Below are positions 50,386 to 58,917 of a stretch of 64,000 nucleotides of DNA, in pieces (within the stretch, counting starts at the first letter, position 1; every line of letters begins with the position of its first letter). The position numbers and the translations under genes are program-made. The notes beneath the pieces were generated by a model, which ran no database searches, was not told the DNA's origin, and saw only the letters and a list, made by a program, of their open reading frames with translations. Source of the DNA: Oribacterium sp. oral taxon 078 str. F0262 (GTDB lineage: Bacteria > Bacillota > Clostridia > Lachnospirales > Lachnospiraceae); assembly GCF_000160135.1 (NCBI RefSeq), contig NZ_GG729933.1, positions 722,663 to 786,662 on the forward strand, read 5' to 3'.

Positions 50386-51292
50386 CTCCCGTCACCCGCT
50401 TGAAGTAATCCTCCAGCGTTTCTTCGCAGGTATGAGCTTCCGATACCTCCAGTCCATCAGCGACGTAAGCGGCAACGATCTTCCCCACGGATAGATCAAG
50501 ATTGTAGAGTAGGATGCTGTGATCGTCCTGTACGGTAAAGTGTGTCTCATGGAATCTACTTTCCAGGATCCTTGCCGCCTGCGCCGTGTTCGATACAATG
50601 AAATGAATATGGCGCTTACTTTTTTTCTCCAATTCCGAAAAGCTCTCTTCCTCCAGCAGTACGCCCTGGTCGATGATCCCTATATCATCCGAAAGCAGGG
50701 CGATCTCCGAAAGGATATGGCTGGACAGGAGAATCGTTTTTCCTTTTCTGTCACAGAGCTCCCGGAGAAATGCCCGCACTTCCGCGATCCCGATGGGGTC
50801 AAGTCCGTTGATCGGTTCATCCAGTATTAAAAGCTCCGGATCGTGCATGACGACCAGCGCAATCGCAAGGCGCTGTTTCATGCCGAGGGAATACTGAGAA
50901 AAGAGCTTTTTGTCCTTATACGGCAGGCCGACCAGCTCAAGTGCGTCCTGAACAGCATGGGTATTGGGGACACCCCGAAGCGCTGCAAAGATGCGGAGAT
51001 TCTCCGTTCCGGTCAGATTAGGATAAAAGCCGGGGGACTCGATCATACTGCCAATACGGGGCAGCAGCTTTTTTTCGTTCCCATGCAGCGGCCTTCCCCA
51101 CAGAAAAACCTCCCCCTCCGTGGGATCGGCCAGGCTGAGGAGCATCTTCATCGTCGTCGTCTTTCCCGCACCGTTTCTTCCCAAAAGGCCGTAAATCCGG
51201 CCTTTACGCACGTGAATATTCAAATCGGCTACGCTTTTTTGCGTGCCGTACTGTTTCGTCAGATGCCTGGTTTCGATAATAAATTCATTCAT
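50369..51292 (-). CDS. ABC transporter ATP-binding protein (LanF/BcrA-like)
   Basis: 307 aa. Walker A GRNGAGKTTT, signature FSQYSLGMKQRLAIALVVMH, Walker B LLILDEPINGLDP, and the H-loop ILLSSHILSEIALLSDDIG are all present. The SLGMKQR signature and the size are usual for bacitracin/lantibiotic-type exporters. The start at 51292 (MNEFIIETRHLTKQYG) is chosen because upstream codons run through the promoter and repeats. Confidence 0.9.
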   Translation of the reverse strand: MNEFIIETRHLTKQYGTQKSVADLNIHVRKGRIYGLLGRNGAGKTTTMKMLLSLADPTEGEVFLWGRPLHGNEKKLLPRIGSMIESPGFYPNLTGTENLRIFAALRGVPNTHAVQDALELVGLPYKDKKLFSQYSLGMKQRLAIALVVMHDPELLILDEPINGLDPIGIAEVRAFLRELCDRKGKTILLSSHILSEIALLSDDIGIIDQGVLLEEESFSELEKKSKRHIHFIVSNTAQAARILESRFHETHFTVQDDHSILLYNLDLSVGKIVAAYVADGLEVSEAHTCEETLEDYFKRVTGGEGIA

Positions 51293-51322
51293 AAAGAAGC
51301 TCTCCGTTTTCGTGTTTTTCTC

Positions 51323-51376
51323 ATTGTAGCAGGCCAAGCTTGCATTAAACTTGCGCCAAGCTTGCATTAAGCTTGC
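51323..51376 (-). promoter_or_regulatory. ABC-operon promoter with two 22-bp direct repeats
   Basis: Minus-strand -10 TACAAT (51323-51328) lacks a good -35. In its place lie two tandem 22-bp copies: 51333-51354 and 51355-51376, which differ at one base (core AAGCTTGCATTAA on the plus strand). OmpR-type response regulators bind such direct repeats, so this is probably the target of the adjacent two-component system. Confidence 0.65.
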
Positions 51377-51377
51377 A

Positions 51378-51411
51378 ATTTTAAAATCAGCCGGCCACAT
51401 GACCGGCTGAG
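51378..51411 (-). terminator. Terminator after the histidine kinase gene
   Basis: TCAGCCGG and CCGGCTGA (51387-51394/51403-51410) form an 8-bp stem. On the minus strand it is followed by TTTTAAAATT. It separates kinase and ABC transcripts. Confidence 0.6.
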
Positions 51412-51424
51412 CATGACGTCTTTC

Positions 51425-52342
51425 TTATTCTGCAAGAGGCAGGGTCAAGAGGAATGCCGCGCCTTTCCCGAGGCTGCTTTTGGCGGCGAGCTTTCCGCCC
51501 ATCTTTTCCGCTAATTGATACGCAATCGACAGGCCGAGCCCGCTGCCTTTTTCACTCCGGCTCTTGTCGCACTTATAGAGGCGGGAAAAAACCTGCTTCA
51601 GATCTTCCTTCCCGATTCCGACACCGTTGTCCGCTACGGAAAGCCGCATGCTGCCCTCCTGCTTTTCCAGAAGGACCGTCACGGTATCTGCCTGACTGTG
51701 TGTGATGACATTTTGCAGCAGATTGTTGATGATCCGCATATAGCTTTCAGGGTCAAGATCGACGATAAGCTCCTGTTCCGGTATCTCTATGGAGTATTTC
51801 ATCCCCCGATCCTCCAGGAGAGGGATCCAATCAATCATAATATTCCGGGTCAGCTCTGCCGCCTCAGTTCGTTGTATTGCCATGGCAAATTCATCGGAAT
51901 TGAGCTTAAACCAGTCGAACAGGACATCAATATAGTCTTTCAGCTCATAGGCTTTCCGCCGGGACGTCTCAATGTACTCCTCCCGCTCCGCCCCGGAAAC
52001 AATGCCCTTATGCACTGCGTCCAGATACCCGATCAGCGTCGTAAGGGGTGTCCGCAGATCATGGGAAAGGCTCGTCATAAGCTGTTTATTCGCTTCCTCT
52101 GCCTGCTGAAAGGCCGAAATCCGATCCTCATAGGAGCGGATAATATCATTGATCTCATAGAAAAGCGGGGCGAGGAGCTGACTGGGATCGGCAAGGACAC
52201 GGCGGTTTCCGTTCCCGCTTCTCACGTCCGACAGAGCTTCGGAAAGCTCTTTGATCTGCCTCCGTTCCCTGTGCAGAATGAGAGCGGCGGATACCGTGAC
52301 AATCGTGCTGACGCCCAGGAGAAGGATGATTAAAACTTCCAT
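51425..52342 (-). CDS. Sensor histidine kinase
   Basis: 305 aa. One N-terminal membrane helix (about residues 1-23), no sizeable external domain, then the dimerisation/phosphoacceptor helix SLSHDLRTPLTTLIGYLDAV with His94. The ATPase domain shows the N box (NNLLQNVITHS), G1 (VADNGVGIG) and G2 (GSGLGLSIAYQLAEKMGG). The small sensor suggests it listens through the membrane or via its transporter. Start at 52342 lies behind AAGGAGGTGTGATC, which is nearly the full anti-16S sequence. Confidence 0.92.
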   Translation of the reverse strand: MEVLIILLLGVSTIVTVSAALILHRERRQIKELSEALSDVRSGNGNRRVLADPSQLLAPLFYEINDIIRSYEDRISAFQQAEEANKQLMTSLSHDLRTPLTTLIGYLDAVHKGIVSGAEREEYIETSRRKAYELKDYIDVLFDWFKLNSDEFAMAIQRTEAAELTRNIMIDWIPLLEDRGMKYSIEIPEQELIVDLDPESYMRIINNLLQNVITHSQADTVTVLLEKQEGSMRLSVADNGVGIGKEDLKQVFSRLYKCDKSRSEKGSGLGLSIAYQLAEKMGGKLAAKSSLGKGAAFLLTLPLAE

Positions 52343-52349
52343 GCAAAGA

Positions 52350-53042
52350 TCACACCTCCTTGTTGAAGCGGTAGCCGACACCCTTTACCGTTTGTATGTA
52401 CTTCGGATTTTTGGGATCGGCCTCCAGCTTTTTCCGAAGGCGGCTGATAACGGCCATGATATTGCTGTCTCCATAAACATACGCTTCGCCCCATACTTCC
52501 TCATAGATTTGTCGCTTTGTCAAAATCCGTCCCTGATTTTTCGCACAATGCAGCAGCACATCAAATTCCTTGGGGAGGAGCTCAAAGGTCCCATTTTCTG
52601 TCGTGACGGATCGGGCATCGAGATCGATCATAAGGCCGTCATAGGAAAGCGTTTTTGCGTCGCTCCCGTTGGGATTAAATCTTGTGTAGCGCCGGATCAG
52701 AGAAACAATACGTGCCAGCAATTCTTCCATGACGAAGGGCTTTGTCAGGTAATCGTCCGCTCCATTTCGAAGACCGCGCACCTTCGAGCTGCTGTCATTT
52801 TTCGCCGTGAACATCAAAACGGGGACGCCGCTCTCTTTTCGGATCTGAGCCAGCGTTTCAAATCCGTCAAAACCGGGCATCATCACGTCCAGTATGACAA
52901 GCTGATACTCATTTTCTTTCAGCTTTTCAAGACCGGCCCGCCCGGAATAGCAGCAGTCGGCCGCGATATCCTCCTGTGAAACGGTGCGGCGGATCAGCGT
53001 GCAAAGCTCCCGATCATCGTCAATCACTAAAATCCGATTCAT
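52350..53042 (-). CDS. OmpR-family response regulator
   Basis: 230 aa. Receiver domain with the acidic pocket at residues 8-10, phosphorylation site Asp52 (VILDVMMPGFDG) and Lys of LTKPF. The C-terminal winged helix includes LLPKEFDVLLHCAKNQGRIL and YIQTVKGVGYRF. Start at 53042 follows AGAGGAGAGA. It pairs with the kinase 7 nt downstream and probably activates the ABC operon through its direct repeats. Confidence 0.93.
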   Translation of the reverse strand: MNRILVIDDDRELCTLIRRTVSQEDIAADCCYSGRAGLEKLKENEYQLVILDVMMPGFDGFETLAQIRKESGVPVLMFTAKNDSSSKVRGLRNGADDYLTKPFVMEELLARIVSLIRRYTRFNPNGSDAKTLSYDGLMIDLDARSVTTENGTFELLPKEFDVLLHCAKNQGRILTKRQIYEEVWGEAYVYGDSNIMAVISRLRKKLEADPKNPKYIQTVKGVGYRFNKEV

Positions 53043-53261
53043 TCTCTCTCCTCTGTCCTTGCTTTGTTCTGCCATCAATAGGCTTTTCCGCATCTTTCGG
53101 GATCAGCCGCATCCGGCCGATTTTGAAAGCGCCTTTTATGCGATTCTATCTGCAAAGCAGCTGTACTCGTCGTTTTGATATTTTCCATTTTCAGACGCTT
53201 CCGGGCATGATATCGATTCTATTTCCGTTCCCGTTCCGTTCCCACTTTAACACTTGTTCTT

Positions 53262-53290
53262 GTTATATTCATTTAGACGAATAAAGTAAA
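53262..53290 (-). promoter_or_regulatory. Promoter of the two-component system genes
   Basis: On the minus strand TTTACT (53285-53290), 17 nt, TATAAC (53262-53267). The leader to the response-regulator start is about 215 nt with no recognisable structure. Confidence 0.5.
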
Positions 53291-53412
53291 GAGCATTATC
53301 TCATGGACTGCGCCATTTTAACTTCCCTCTCCACTTGTTTTCCTATAAGAGATGTGTCAGCTTTTATGATACAATAATAAAATAAGACCATACGGAAGGG
53401 GGGGACAGAGTC

Positions 53413-56235
53413 ATGGAGCATCTGCGCTGCGTTGTGGAACGCATTACGTATCAGAATGCGGAAAACGGTTACTCTGTCATCAAATGCCGGGCCAAGGCGT
53501 ATCAGGATCTGGTGACCGTGGTCGGGTCCATGCCGGATGTCCATGTGGGAAGCGTCCTCTATCTCGGCGGCAGCTGGCGGATCGACGCGAAGTACGGCAG
53601 GCAGTTTTCCATGGAGAGCTTCGAGGAGAAGCTTCCGGCGACGGTCTGTGGCATGGAAAAGTATCTGGGCAGCGGGCTGGTGAAGGGAGTCGGACCGAAG
53701 TTTGCCGGACGGATCGTGAAGCAGTTCGGCGCCGATACTCTGAACATCATCGAAGAGGCCCCCGATCGGCTGCTGGAGGTGAGCGGCATCGGAAGGATCC
53801 GCGTGGAACGGATCAAAAGGAGCTGGCAGGAGCAAAAAGAGATCAAGAACATCATGCTCTTCCTGCAAAGCCACGATGTCTCCACCTCCCATGCCACGAA
53901 GATCTATAAGACTTACGGTAACGACAGCATCAAGGTCGTACAGGAAAATCCCTATCGTCTGGCGGATGATATCTGGGGCATCGGCTTCAGGACGGCGGAT
54001 ACCATTGCCGAGAGGATGGGCTTTGACCATGAGAAATATGTTCGTCTTAGGAGCGGCATCCTCTATACTCTGAACAAGCTCTCTGAGGAGGGACACTGCT
54101 ATGCCACCCGGGAGATGCTTCTGAAAACCGGTGCGGAGCTCCTCTTGGTGGAGGAGAATGTCCTCTCTATGACGCTGGATGAGATGATTCATGCGGAGGA
54201 TGTGATCACGGAGCCGATTCCGGTTCCGGATGAGGCAGAGCCCGGAAGTATCCCGGAGAAAGCGATCTATCTCCCGCCCTTTTATTTTTCCGAGGTCGGC
54301 ACGGCGAAGCGGCTTTGTGCCATTTATGCCAATGCGGAAGGCATCCATGCGGATCCTTCCGCTCTTACAGAGCGTATCAGCAGAAGAACAGGCATGCAGT
54401 ATGACGAGATCCAGATGCAGGCGATTCTGAACGCGGTGCAAAGCAAGATCCTGGTATTGACCGGAGGGCCGGGCACGGGAAAGACAACGACCACACTCGG
54501 CATTATCACAGCCTTTCGCATGGCAGGCGCGAAGATCCTGCTGGCAGCGCCGACCGGACGCGCGGCGAAACGCCTTTCGGAGGCCACTCGGATGGAAGCA
54601 AAAACCATTCACAGGCTCTTGGAAGTAAAACCGCCGGAGGGGTATCAGAAGAATGAGGAAAACCCGCTGGAGGGCGATGTCCTGATCGTAGATGAGTGCT
54701 CGATGATCGATGTCATGCTCATGTATAATCTTCTGAAGGCGATCCCGGACACTATGACACTGATCCTGGTCGGAGACATCGACCAGCTCCCGAGCGTCGG
54801 AGCCGGCAATGTCCTTCGGGATATCATTGATTCCGGGAGCTTTCCCGTTGTGCGCCTCAGCCGGATCTTTAGGCAGGCGCAGACGAGCCGGATCATCATG
54901 AACGCCCACCAGATTAACAGCGGGAAGACGCCGGATATCAGTAACGGAAGAGAGAGCGATTTCTTTTTCATGGATATGATGAAGGAGGCCCGGAAGAAGG
55001 GGCGCGATCCGGAGGACAGTGCAGTCCTGGCGGAGGAAGCGGCCAAGATTATTACCGCTCTCGTCACAAGCAGACTCTCCCGCTATTATCATACGCCGCC
55101 GGCGGAGATCCAGGTACTGACACCCATGCAGCGCGGCGTAGTCGGCGCGGCGAGTTTAAATCAGGCGCTGCAGCAGGTCTTAAATCCCGGGGAGCAGGGC
55201 CTGAAGCGCGGCGGCTATCTCTTTAAAGCCCGCGATAAGGTCATGCAGATCCGAAACAATTATGACAAGGAGGTCTTTAACGGGGACATCGGCGTCATTC
55301 AGTCGGTAGATCTTGAGGAACGGGAACTTACTGTTATATTTGACGACAGGCCTGTCAGCTATGATGTGACGGAACTGGATGAGCTGATGCTGGCTTATGC
55401 CACAACGATCCATAAATCCCAGGGCTCGGAGTACCCGATCGTGGTGATTCCTGTTCTGATGAACCACTTCGTTATGCTGCAGCGGAATCTTATCTATACC
55501 GGCATCACCCGCGCGAAGAAGGTGCTGGTCCTGGTCGGGACAAAGAAGGCACTGGCGTATGCCGTTCGGAATGTGACGGTCAGCAAACGAAACACCATGC
55601 TGAAGGAGCGGCTACAGAGGCTGGATATCACAGTAAAGGCGCATCCGGCGCAGGAAGCAAAGAAGCCTGTTTCCCGATCGGGAATACGGCAAAAACCGAT
55701 GCCGATACCGCAGCTGGAGCCGGCAGGGAGCAGCGCTCATCCGATAGGAAACAGCGCCTCCCCGCAGATAGTGACGGAATCCCAGGCGAAATACGGCGAA
55801 GCTTCTCCAAAAAGCCCAGCAGCTCCGATCTCGGAACAGGAACGTCTCTCTCATGAGGAGTGGCTGAAACGGGATCTCTTTGACCGCCTGGCGCAGTCAA
55901 GGTTTCGAAGCCGCTTCCAGCTAAGGGAAGCTGACTGCCAGTACATCCGGGAAAAAGGGCCCGCCGCGATTCGCTCCCACGCGGCCGATATCGTACGGCG
56001 GCGCCTTTCAGCCGCGGAGCCGAAGAATGACGGCAGGCAGACGCCGATGCGGGGTGCACCGCAGGGACACCCCATTTTCCTGGGACAGCATGCTACCGGA
56101 ACCTGCTGCCGGGGCTGCCTTGAGAAGTGGCATGGGATTCCAAAGGGAAGGGCGCTCACGGAAACGGAGCAAGGCTACATAGTCGATGTGCTGATGCAGT
56201 GGATCGACCGGCAGATGAAAAGACGAAATATATGA
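53413..56235 (+). CDS. recD2: RecD2-type DNA helicase fused to a DUF4186 domain
   Basis: 940 aa. The first 735 residues are RecD2, a 5'-3' superfamily 1B helicase: N-terminal OB-like part, helix-hairpin-helix region (about 85-140), Walker A GGPGTGKTTTT (about 351-361), LIVDECSMIDVMLMYNLL, GDIDQLPSVGAGNVLRDI and YATTIHKSQGSEYP. After a Pro/Ser-rich linker (about 735-815), residues 820-940 match DUF4186 (SRFRSRFQLREADCQYI, TPMRGAPQGHPIFLGQHATG, TCCRGCLEKWHGIPKGR). DUF4186 is normally a stand-alone protein with conserved Cys/His. The start follows GGAAGGGGGGGACAG. Confidence 0.88.
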   Translation: MEHLRCVVERITYQNAENGYSVIKCRAKAYQDLVTVVGSMPDVHVGSVLYLGGSWRIDAKYGRQFSMESFEEKLPATVCGMEKYLGSGLVKGVGPKFAGRIVKQFGADTLNIIEEAPDRLLEVSGIGRIRVERIKRSWQEQKEIKNIMLFLQSHDVSTSHATKIYKTYGNDSIKVVQENPYRLADDIWGIGFRTADTIAERMGFDHEKYVRLRSGILYTLNKLSEEGHCYATREMLLKTGAELLLVEENVLSMTLDEMIHAEDVITEPIPVPDEAEPGSIPEKAIYLPPFYFSEVGTAKRLCAIYANAEGIHADPSALTERISRRTGMQYDEIQMQAILNAVQSKILVLTGGPGTGKTTTTLGIITAFRMAGAKILLAAPTGRAAKRLSEATRMEAKTIHRLLEVKPPEGYQKNEENPLEGDVLIVDECSMIDVMLMYNLLKAIPDTMTLILVGDIDQLPSVGAGNVLRDIIDSGSFPVVRLSRIFRQAQTSRIIMNAHQINSGKTPDISNGRESDFFFMDMMKEARKKGRDPEDSAVLAEEAAKIITALVTSRLSRYYHTPPAEIQVLTPMQRGVVGAASLNQALQQVLNPGEQGLKRGGYLFKARDKVMQIRNNYDKEVFNGDIGVIQSVDLEERELTVIFDDRPVSYDVTELDELMLAYATTIHKSQGSEYPIVVIPVLMNHFVMLQRNLIYTGITRAKKVLVLVGTKKALAYAVRNVTVSKRNTMLKERLQRLDITVKAHPAQEAKKPVSRSGIRQKPMPIPQLEPAGSSAHPIGNSASPQIVTESQAKYGEASPKSPAAPISEQERLSHEEWLKRDLFDRLAQSRFRSRFQLREADCQYIREKGPAAIRSHAADIVRRRLSAAEPKNDGRQTPMRGAPQGHPIFLGQHATGTCCRGCLEKWHGIPKGRALTETEQGYIVDVLMQWIDRQMKRRNI

Positions 56236-56675
56236 ATATTCTACTATTGAAAAGCAGCGGTATATAGGGCCTTCTATATTATATTGATAGGATTCGCGAG
56301 GCAAGCCGGAATAAAATCGCTCGTTTCATAAAACAGGATCTCCGGGAGCAGATTCCGCCCTGAGCCTTAGCGCCGCAGAGTCTGTGCCGAGAAAAATGCC
56401 TGCAGCCGGTGAACTGAAGCGTGAAAACCAGCGGCTATATTCATTTGAAATAAGGAATACTTTCTCAAAGCTCCGAAGCATTACATTATATCAGCCGCGA
56501 TTTCAAAGTGACATCCAAATCAAAGTGACACTTCGGATGACACTTTAATAAATGGAAGAGAGATGCCTGTACCTGCCATACTCACACTGCATAGCATTAC
56601 GTTTTTCTTAGTACGGGAAATATCGGGCAGTTCTCGCAAAACTCGGCTAGAATCTGTGGCGTAGGAGGTAATCAT
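56236..56675. other. 440-nt gap before the AraC-type gene
   Basis: No gene. CAAAGTGACA occurs twice (near 56495 and 56519) and ends of an inverted copy, GACACTTT, lie at about 56536-56545, giving AAAGTG/CACTTT symmetry. This may be a regulator-binding site. Otherwise nothing is recognised. Confidence 0.35.
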
Positions 56676-57521
56676 ATGCGGATGATCAAAGCATTCAATG
56701 AAACCATACGCTATATTGAAAGCGAATTGGACGGCGAAATTGATGAAGGCCGGGTGGCCATGCTTTCCTGTTATTCCTATGCTATGTTCAGCAGACTGTT
56801 TTCCATTCTGACGAACATGACGCTGTCAGAGTATATCCGGCTCAGGAAGCTGACGAAGGCCGCTGTGGAGATCAATGAAACAAGTGCCAAGATCATTGAT
56901 ATTGCCGTGAAGTATGGCTACGAATCATCGGATTCCTTCACGAATGCTTTTAAGAGTTTTCATCACGCTACGCCTACAGAAGTACGAAGCGGAGAAGCAT
57001 ACCGGGTAGTTTCTCCCATTCAGCTGACGCTCAGTGTAAAAGGAGGAAAACACATGGACGTGAAGATCCAGAAGAAGGGCGAATTCGCGGTGGCCGGGGT
57101 CAAATTAAACAATATTGATTCCTCGTCCTGCCCCGCAGTTTGGGATCAGCTTTACAAAAAATACGATCACGACATTCTTTCCCGTCTGGGGAATGGTCAG
57201 AGCTACGGAGTATGCTTTGACGTGGAATGTGAAAACAAGATCAACTACATGGCCTGCTACCATGTCAGTGACATTGCAAAAGCAAGGGAAATGGGACTTG
57301 AGGTCAAGGAGATACGAGCGGCAGAGTATGCCATCCTGTCATTAAAGGGAGCGGTTCCCGGCTGTATTCATGAAGGCTGGAAATATGCAATGGAGGTATT
57401 TCTGCCGGAGCAGGGATATGTACATGCGGGAACGCCGGACTTCGAGGTCTATTTTGATGGGGACATGTACAGCCCCGATTATAAGATGGAGCTTTGGATT
57501 CCCCTCGCCAAGAGAGAATAG
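56676..57521 (+). CDS. AraC-family regulator with GyrI-like effector domain
   Basis: 281 aa. An N-terminal AraC double HTH (about residues 8-105: YAMFSRLFSILTNMTLSEYI, IDIAVKYGYESSDSFTNAFK) is joined to a GyrI-like small-molecule-binding domain (about 125-281: VKIQKKGEFAVAGVKLNNID, AAEYAILSLKGAVPGCIHEG). The arrangement matches Rob/BmrR-type multidrug-sensing activators. Start at 56676 follows TAGGAGG. Its target genes are not obvious here. Confidence 0.9.
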   Translation: MRMIKAFNETIRYIESELDGEIDEGRVAMLSCYSYAMFSRLFSILTNMTLSEYIRLRKLTKAAVEINETSAKIIDIAVKYGYESSDSFTNAFKSFHHATPTEVRSGEAYRVVSPIQLTLSVKGGKHMDVKIQKKGEFAVAGVKLNNIDSSSCPAVWDQLYKKYDHDILSRLGNGQSYGVCFDVECENKINYMACYHVSDIAKAREMGLEVKEIRAAEYAILSLKGAVPGCIHEGWKYAMEVFLPEQGYVHAGTPDFEVYFDGDMYSPDYKMELWIPLAKRE

Positions 57522-58069
57522 TCTGTAATCAGGCGGAGGCCGTAAAAAGAGCTGCCGTTCTCTCTTTATGAAAATATGAAAACGGGATCACCGCCGTCCG
57601 AAAAAACGGCACGGAAAGCAGTAAGTCTGAAAAGGTTTGCTGCTTTTTCGGATTCCTTTTTGGAGGGATACGCTCCCGCAATATCGTAGGAAGTATTCTG
57701 CGAGAGCCTGCTCGAAATGACGGCTCATTGTTGATTGCCGATAAAAACCGGGATACATTTCTCGCTCCAAAACGGAAACTTAAATATTTAACGATGTCGT
57801 TAATCGTGTTATAGTATATATCAAAGAGGGAAAGGCGGGGACTGCCGAGAGCGCTGCAAAGCAGGGCCTGCCGCCGGTCAGTCGGGCTTTGCAGGATCCG
57901 CGATCGTATTATCCTATCCATCGAGAGCCGATTCGAAACGCTGTGCGGAGACAGAGAGCGATAAGACCGCTGGAAGGGCGATGATGCGGGACGAATGCAG
58001 CCGGGCAGTGAAAGAGAAGAAAGGATCGTTCCATAACGCAGAACGGAAGAATCCGGAAGGAGGCAGAAT
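57522..58069. other. Gap with weak terminator, operator palindrome and long leader
   Basis: About 550 nt. AAAGCAG/CTGCTTT (57614-57646) with a T-run may end the AraC transcript. A palindrome and promoter lie at 57787-57815. The rest, 57816-58069, is a leader with no recognised RNA class. Minus-strand frames open here show no family features. Confidence 0.4.
57787..57815 (+). promoter_or_regulatory. Promoter overlapped by a 16-bp palindrome
   Basis: TTTAAC (57787-57792), 17 nt, TATAGT (57810-57815). TTAACGA TG TCGTTAA (57788-57803) is a perfect palindrome lying on the -35 and spacer, a typical repressor site of the TetR or MarR kind. It should control the small membrane protein and YbjQ genes. 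Confidence 0.55.
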
Positions 58070-58297
58070 GTGAAAGATCGGAAAAAGAAAATGATCGCAC
58101 CGATCATCATTACGATTGCAATCCTCTTATATCTGACGCTTTATCTTGTTTTTCTCCTGCCGGCCATAAAGTTCATCCCGGCGATAATCCTGTTTGCAGC
58201 CCCCCTTCTGGCTTTGGGGATTGCTATGATATATGTACTCAAATCACGCATCAATGAGATAAGGAGCGGTGAAGAAGATGATCTTAGTAACTACTGA
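58070..58297 (+). CDS. Small two-helix membrane protein
   Basis: 75 aa from a GTG start (the nearby ATG at 58068 runs straight into TGA). GGAAGGAGG lies at a good distance. Two hydrophobic helices (about residues 9-30 and 35-56) are followed by a short charged tail RINEIRSGEEDDLSNY. The family is not recognised. It overlaps the YbjQ gene, as small membrane proteins often do in front of YbjQ-type genes. Confidence 0.65.
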   Translation: MKDRKKKMIAPIIITIAILLYLTLYLVFLLPAIKFIPAIILFAAPLLALGIAMIYVLKSRINEIRSGEEDDLSNY

Positions 58298-58589
58298 AGG
58301 CATCGGCGGCAAGGATTTGGAAATGCTTGGCATGGTCAAGGGAAGCACCATCCAGACGGTGAATGCGTTTCGTGACATCGGCGCCGGTCTGAAGACCCTG
58401 GTCGGCGGTGAACTGAAGAATTATAACGAGATGATGAACAACGCCAGGGCGCTGGCCACGAAGCGCATGGTCGAGGAAGCGGATGCCATGGGAGCCGATG
58501 CCGTCGTGTGCGTGCGCTACGCGTCTGCTTCCATCATGCAGAGCGCAGCCGAAGTGATGGCCTACGGCACGGCGGTCAAGTTTCGCTAA
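58278..58589 (+). CDS. YbjQ/UPF0145 family protein
   Basis: 103 aa. MILVTTEGIGGKDLEMLGMV, NAFRDIGAGLKTLVGGELKN, and EEADAMGADAVVCVRYASAS are diagnostic for UPF0145 (YbjQ), a pentameric fold without a known activity that has been called a putative heavy-metal-binding domain. I prefer ATG 58278 over GTG 58269 on ribosome-binding-site spacing. It overlaps the preceding membrane protein gene by 20 nt. Confidence 0.9.
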   Translation: MILVTTEGIGGKDLEMLGMVKGSTIQTVNAFRDIGAGLKTLVGGELKNYNEMMNNARALATKRMVEEADAMGADAVVCVRYASASIMQSAAEVMAYGTAVKFR

Positions 58590-58917
58590 GGAAAAAGCGG
58601 CTTCGGAGAGGGATGATTGAGCCGTTTCGCGGTGAGAGACAGCAAGATAAGCGGAACGGATCTTAAGTCCATCGCCGCGGTGATCGAAGGCAGCCGGGAT
58701 TACTCTGCCGCGGACAGCCGGTGTGATCGGCATGTCGCATGGCGGAATGTATTCCGGGCTGCTTCGCGTACGCGGGACACCGAAGGTTTTTTTAATTCAT
58801 GGATTCTCATCTGCTTTTTCTTCAGCGATCCTTTTTTCCTCCCGAACCATATTGTTTCATAAGCTGCGGGATTATGACATCTTCCGCCATCGCCGTTTTT
58901 GCTCCGGAGGATTCGAT

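Noticed and set aside
53296-55092. Minus-strand open frame (about 600 codons) opposite recD2
   Set aside because: recD2 carries all helicase motifs. The other frame has none and no ribosome-binding site.
57529-58110. Minus-strand open frames in the gap after the AraC gene
   Set aside because: No start signals or family features, and the region carries a promoter and leader for the opposite strand.
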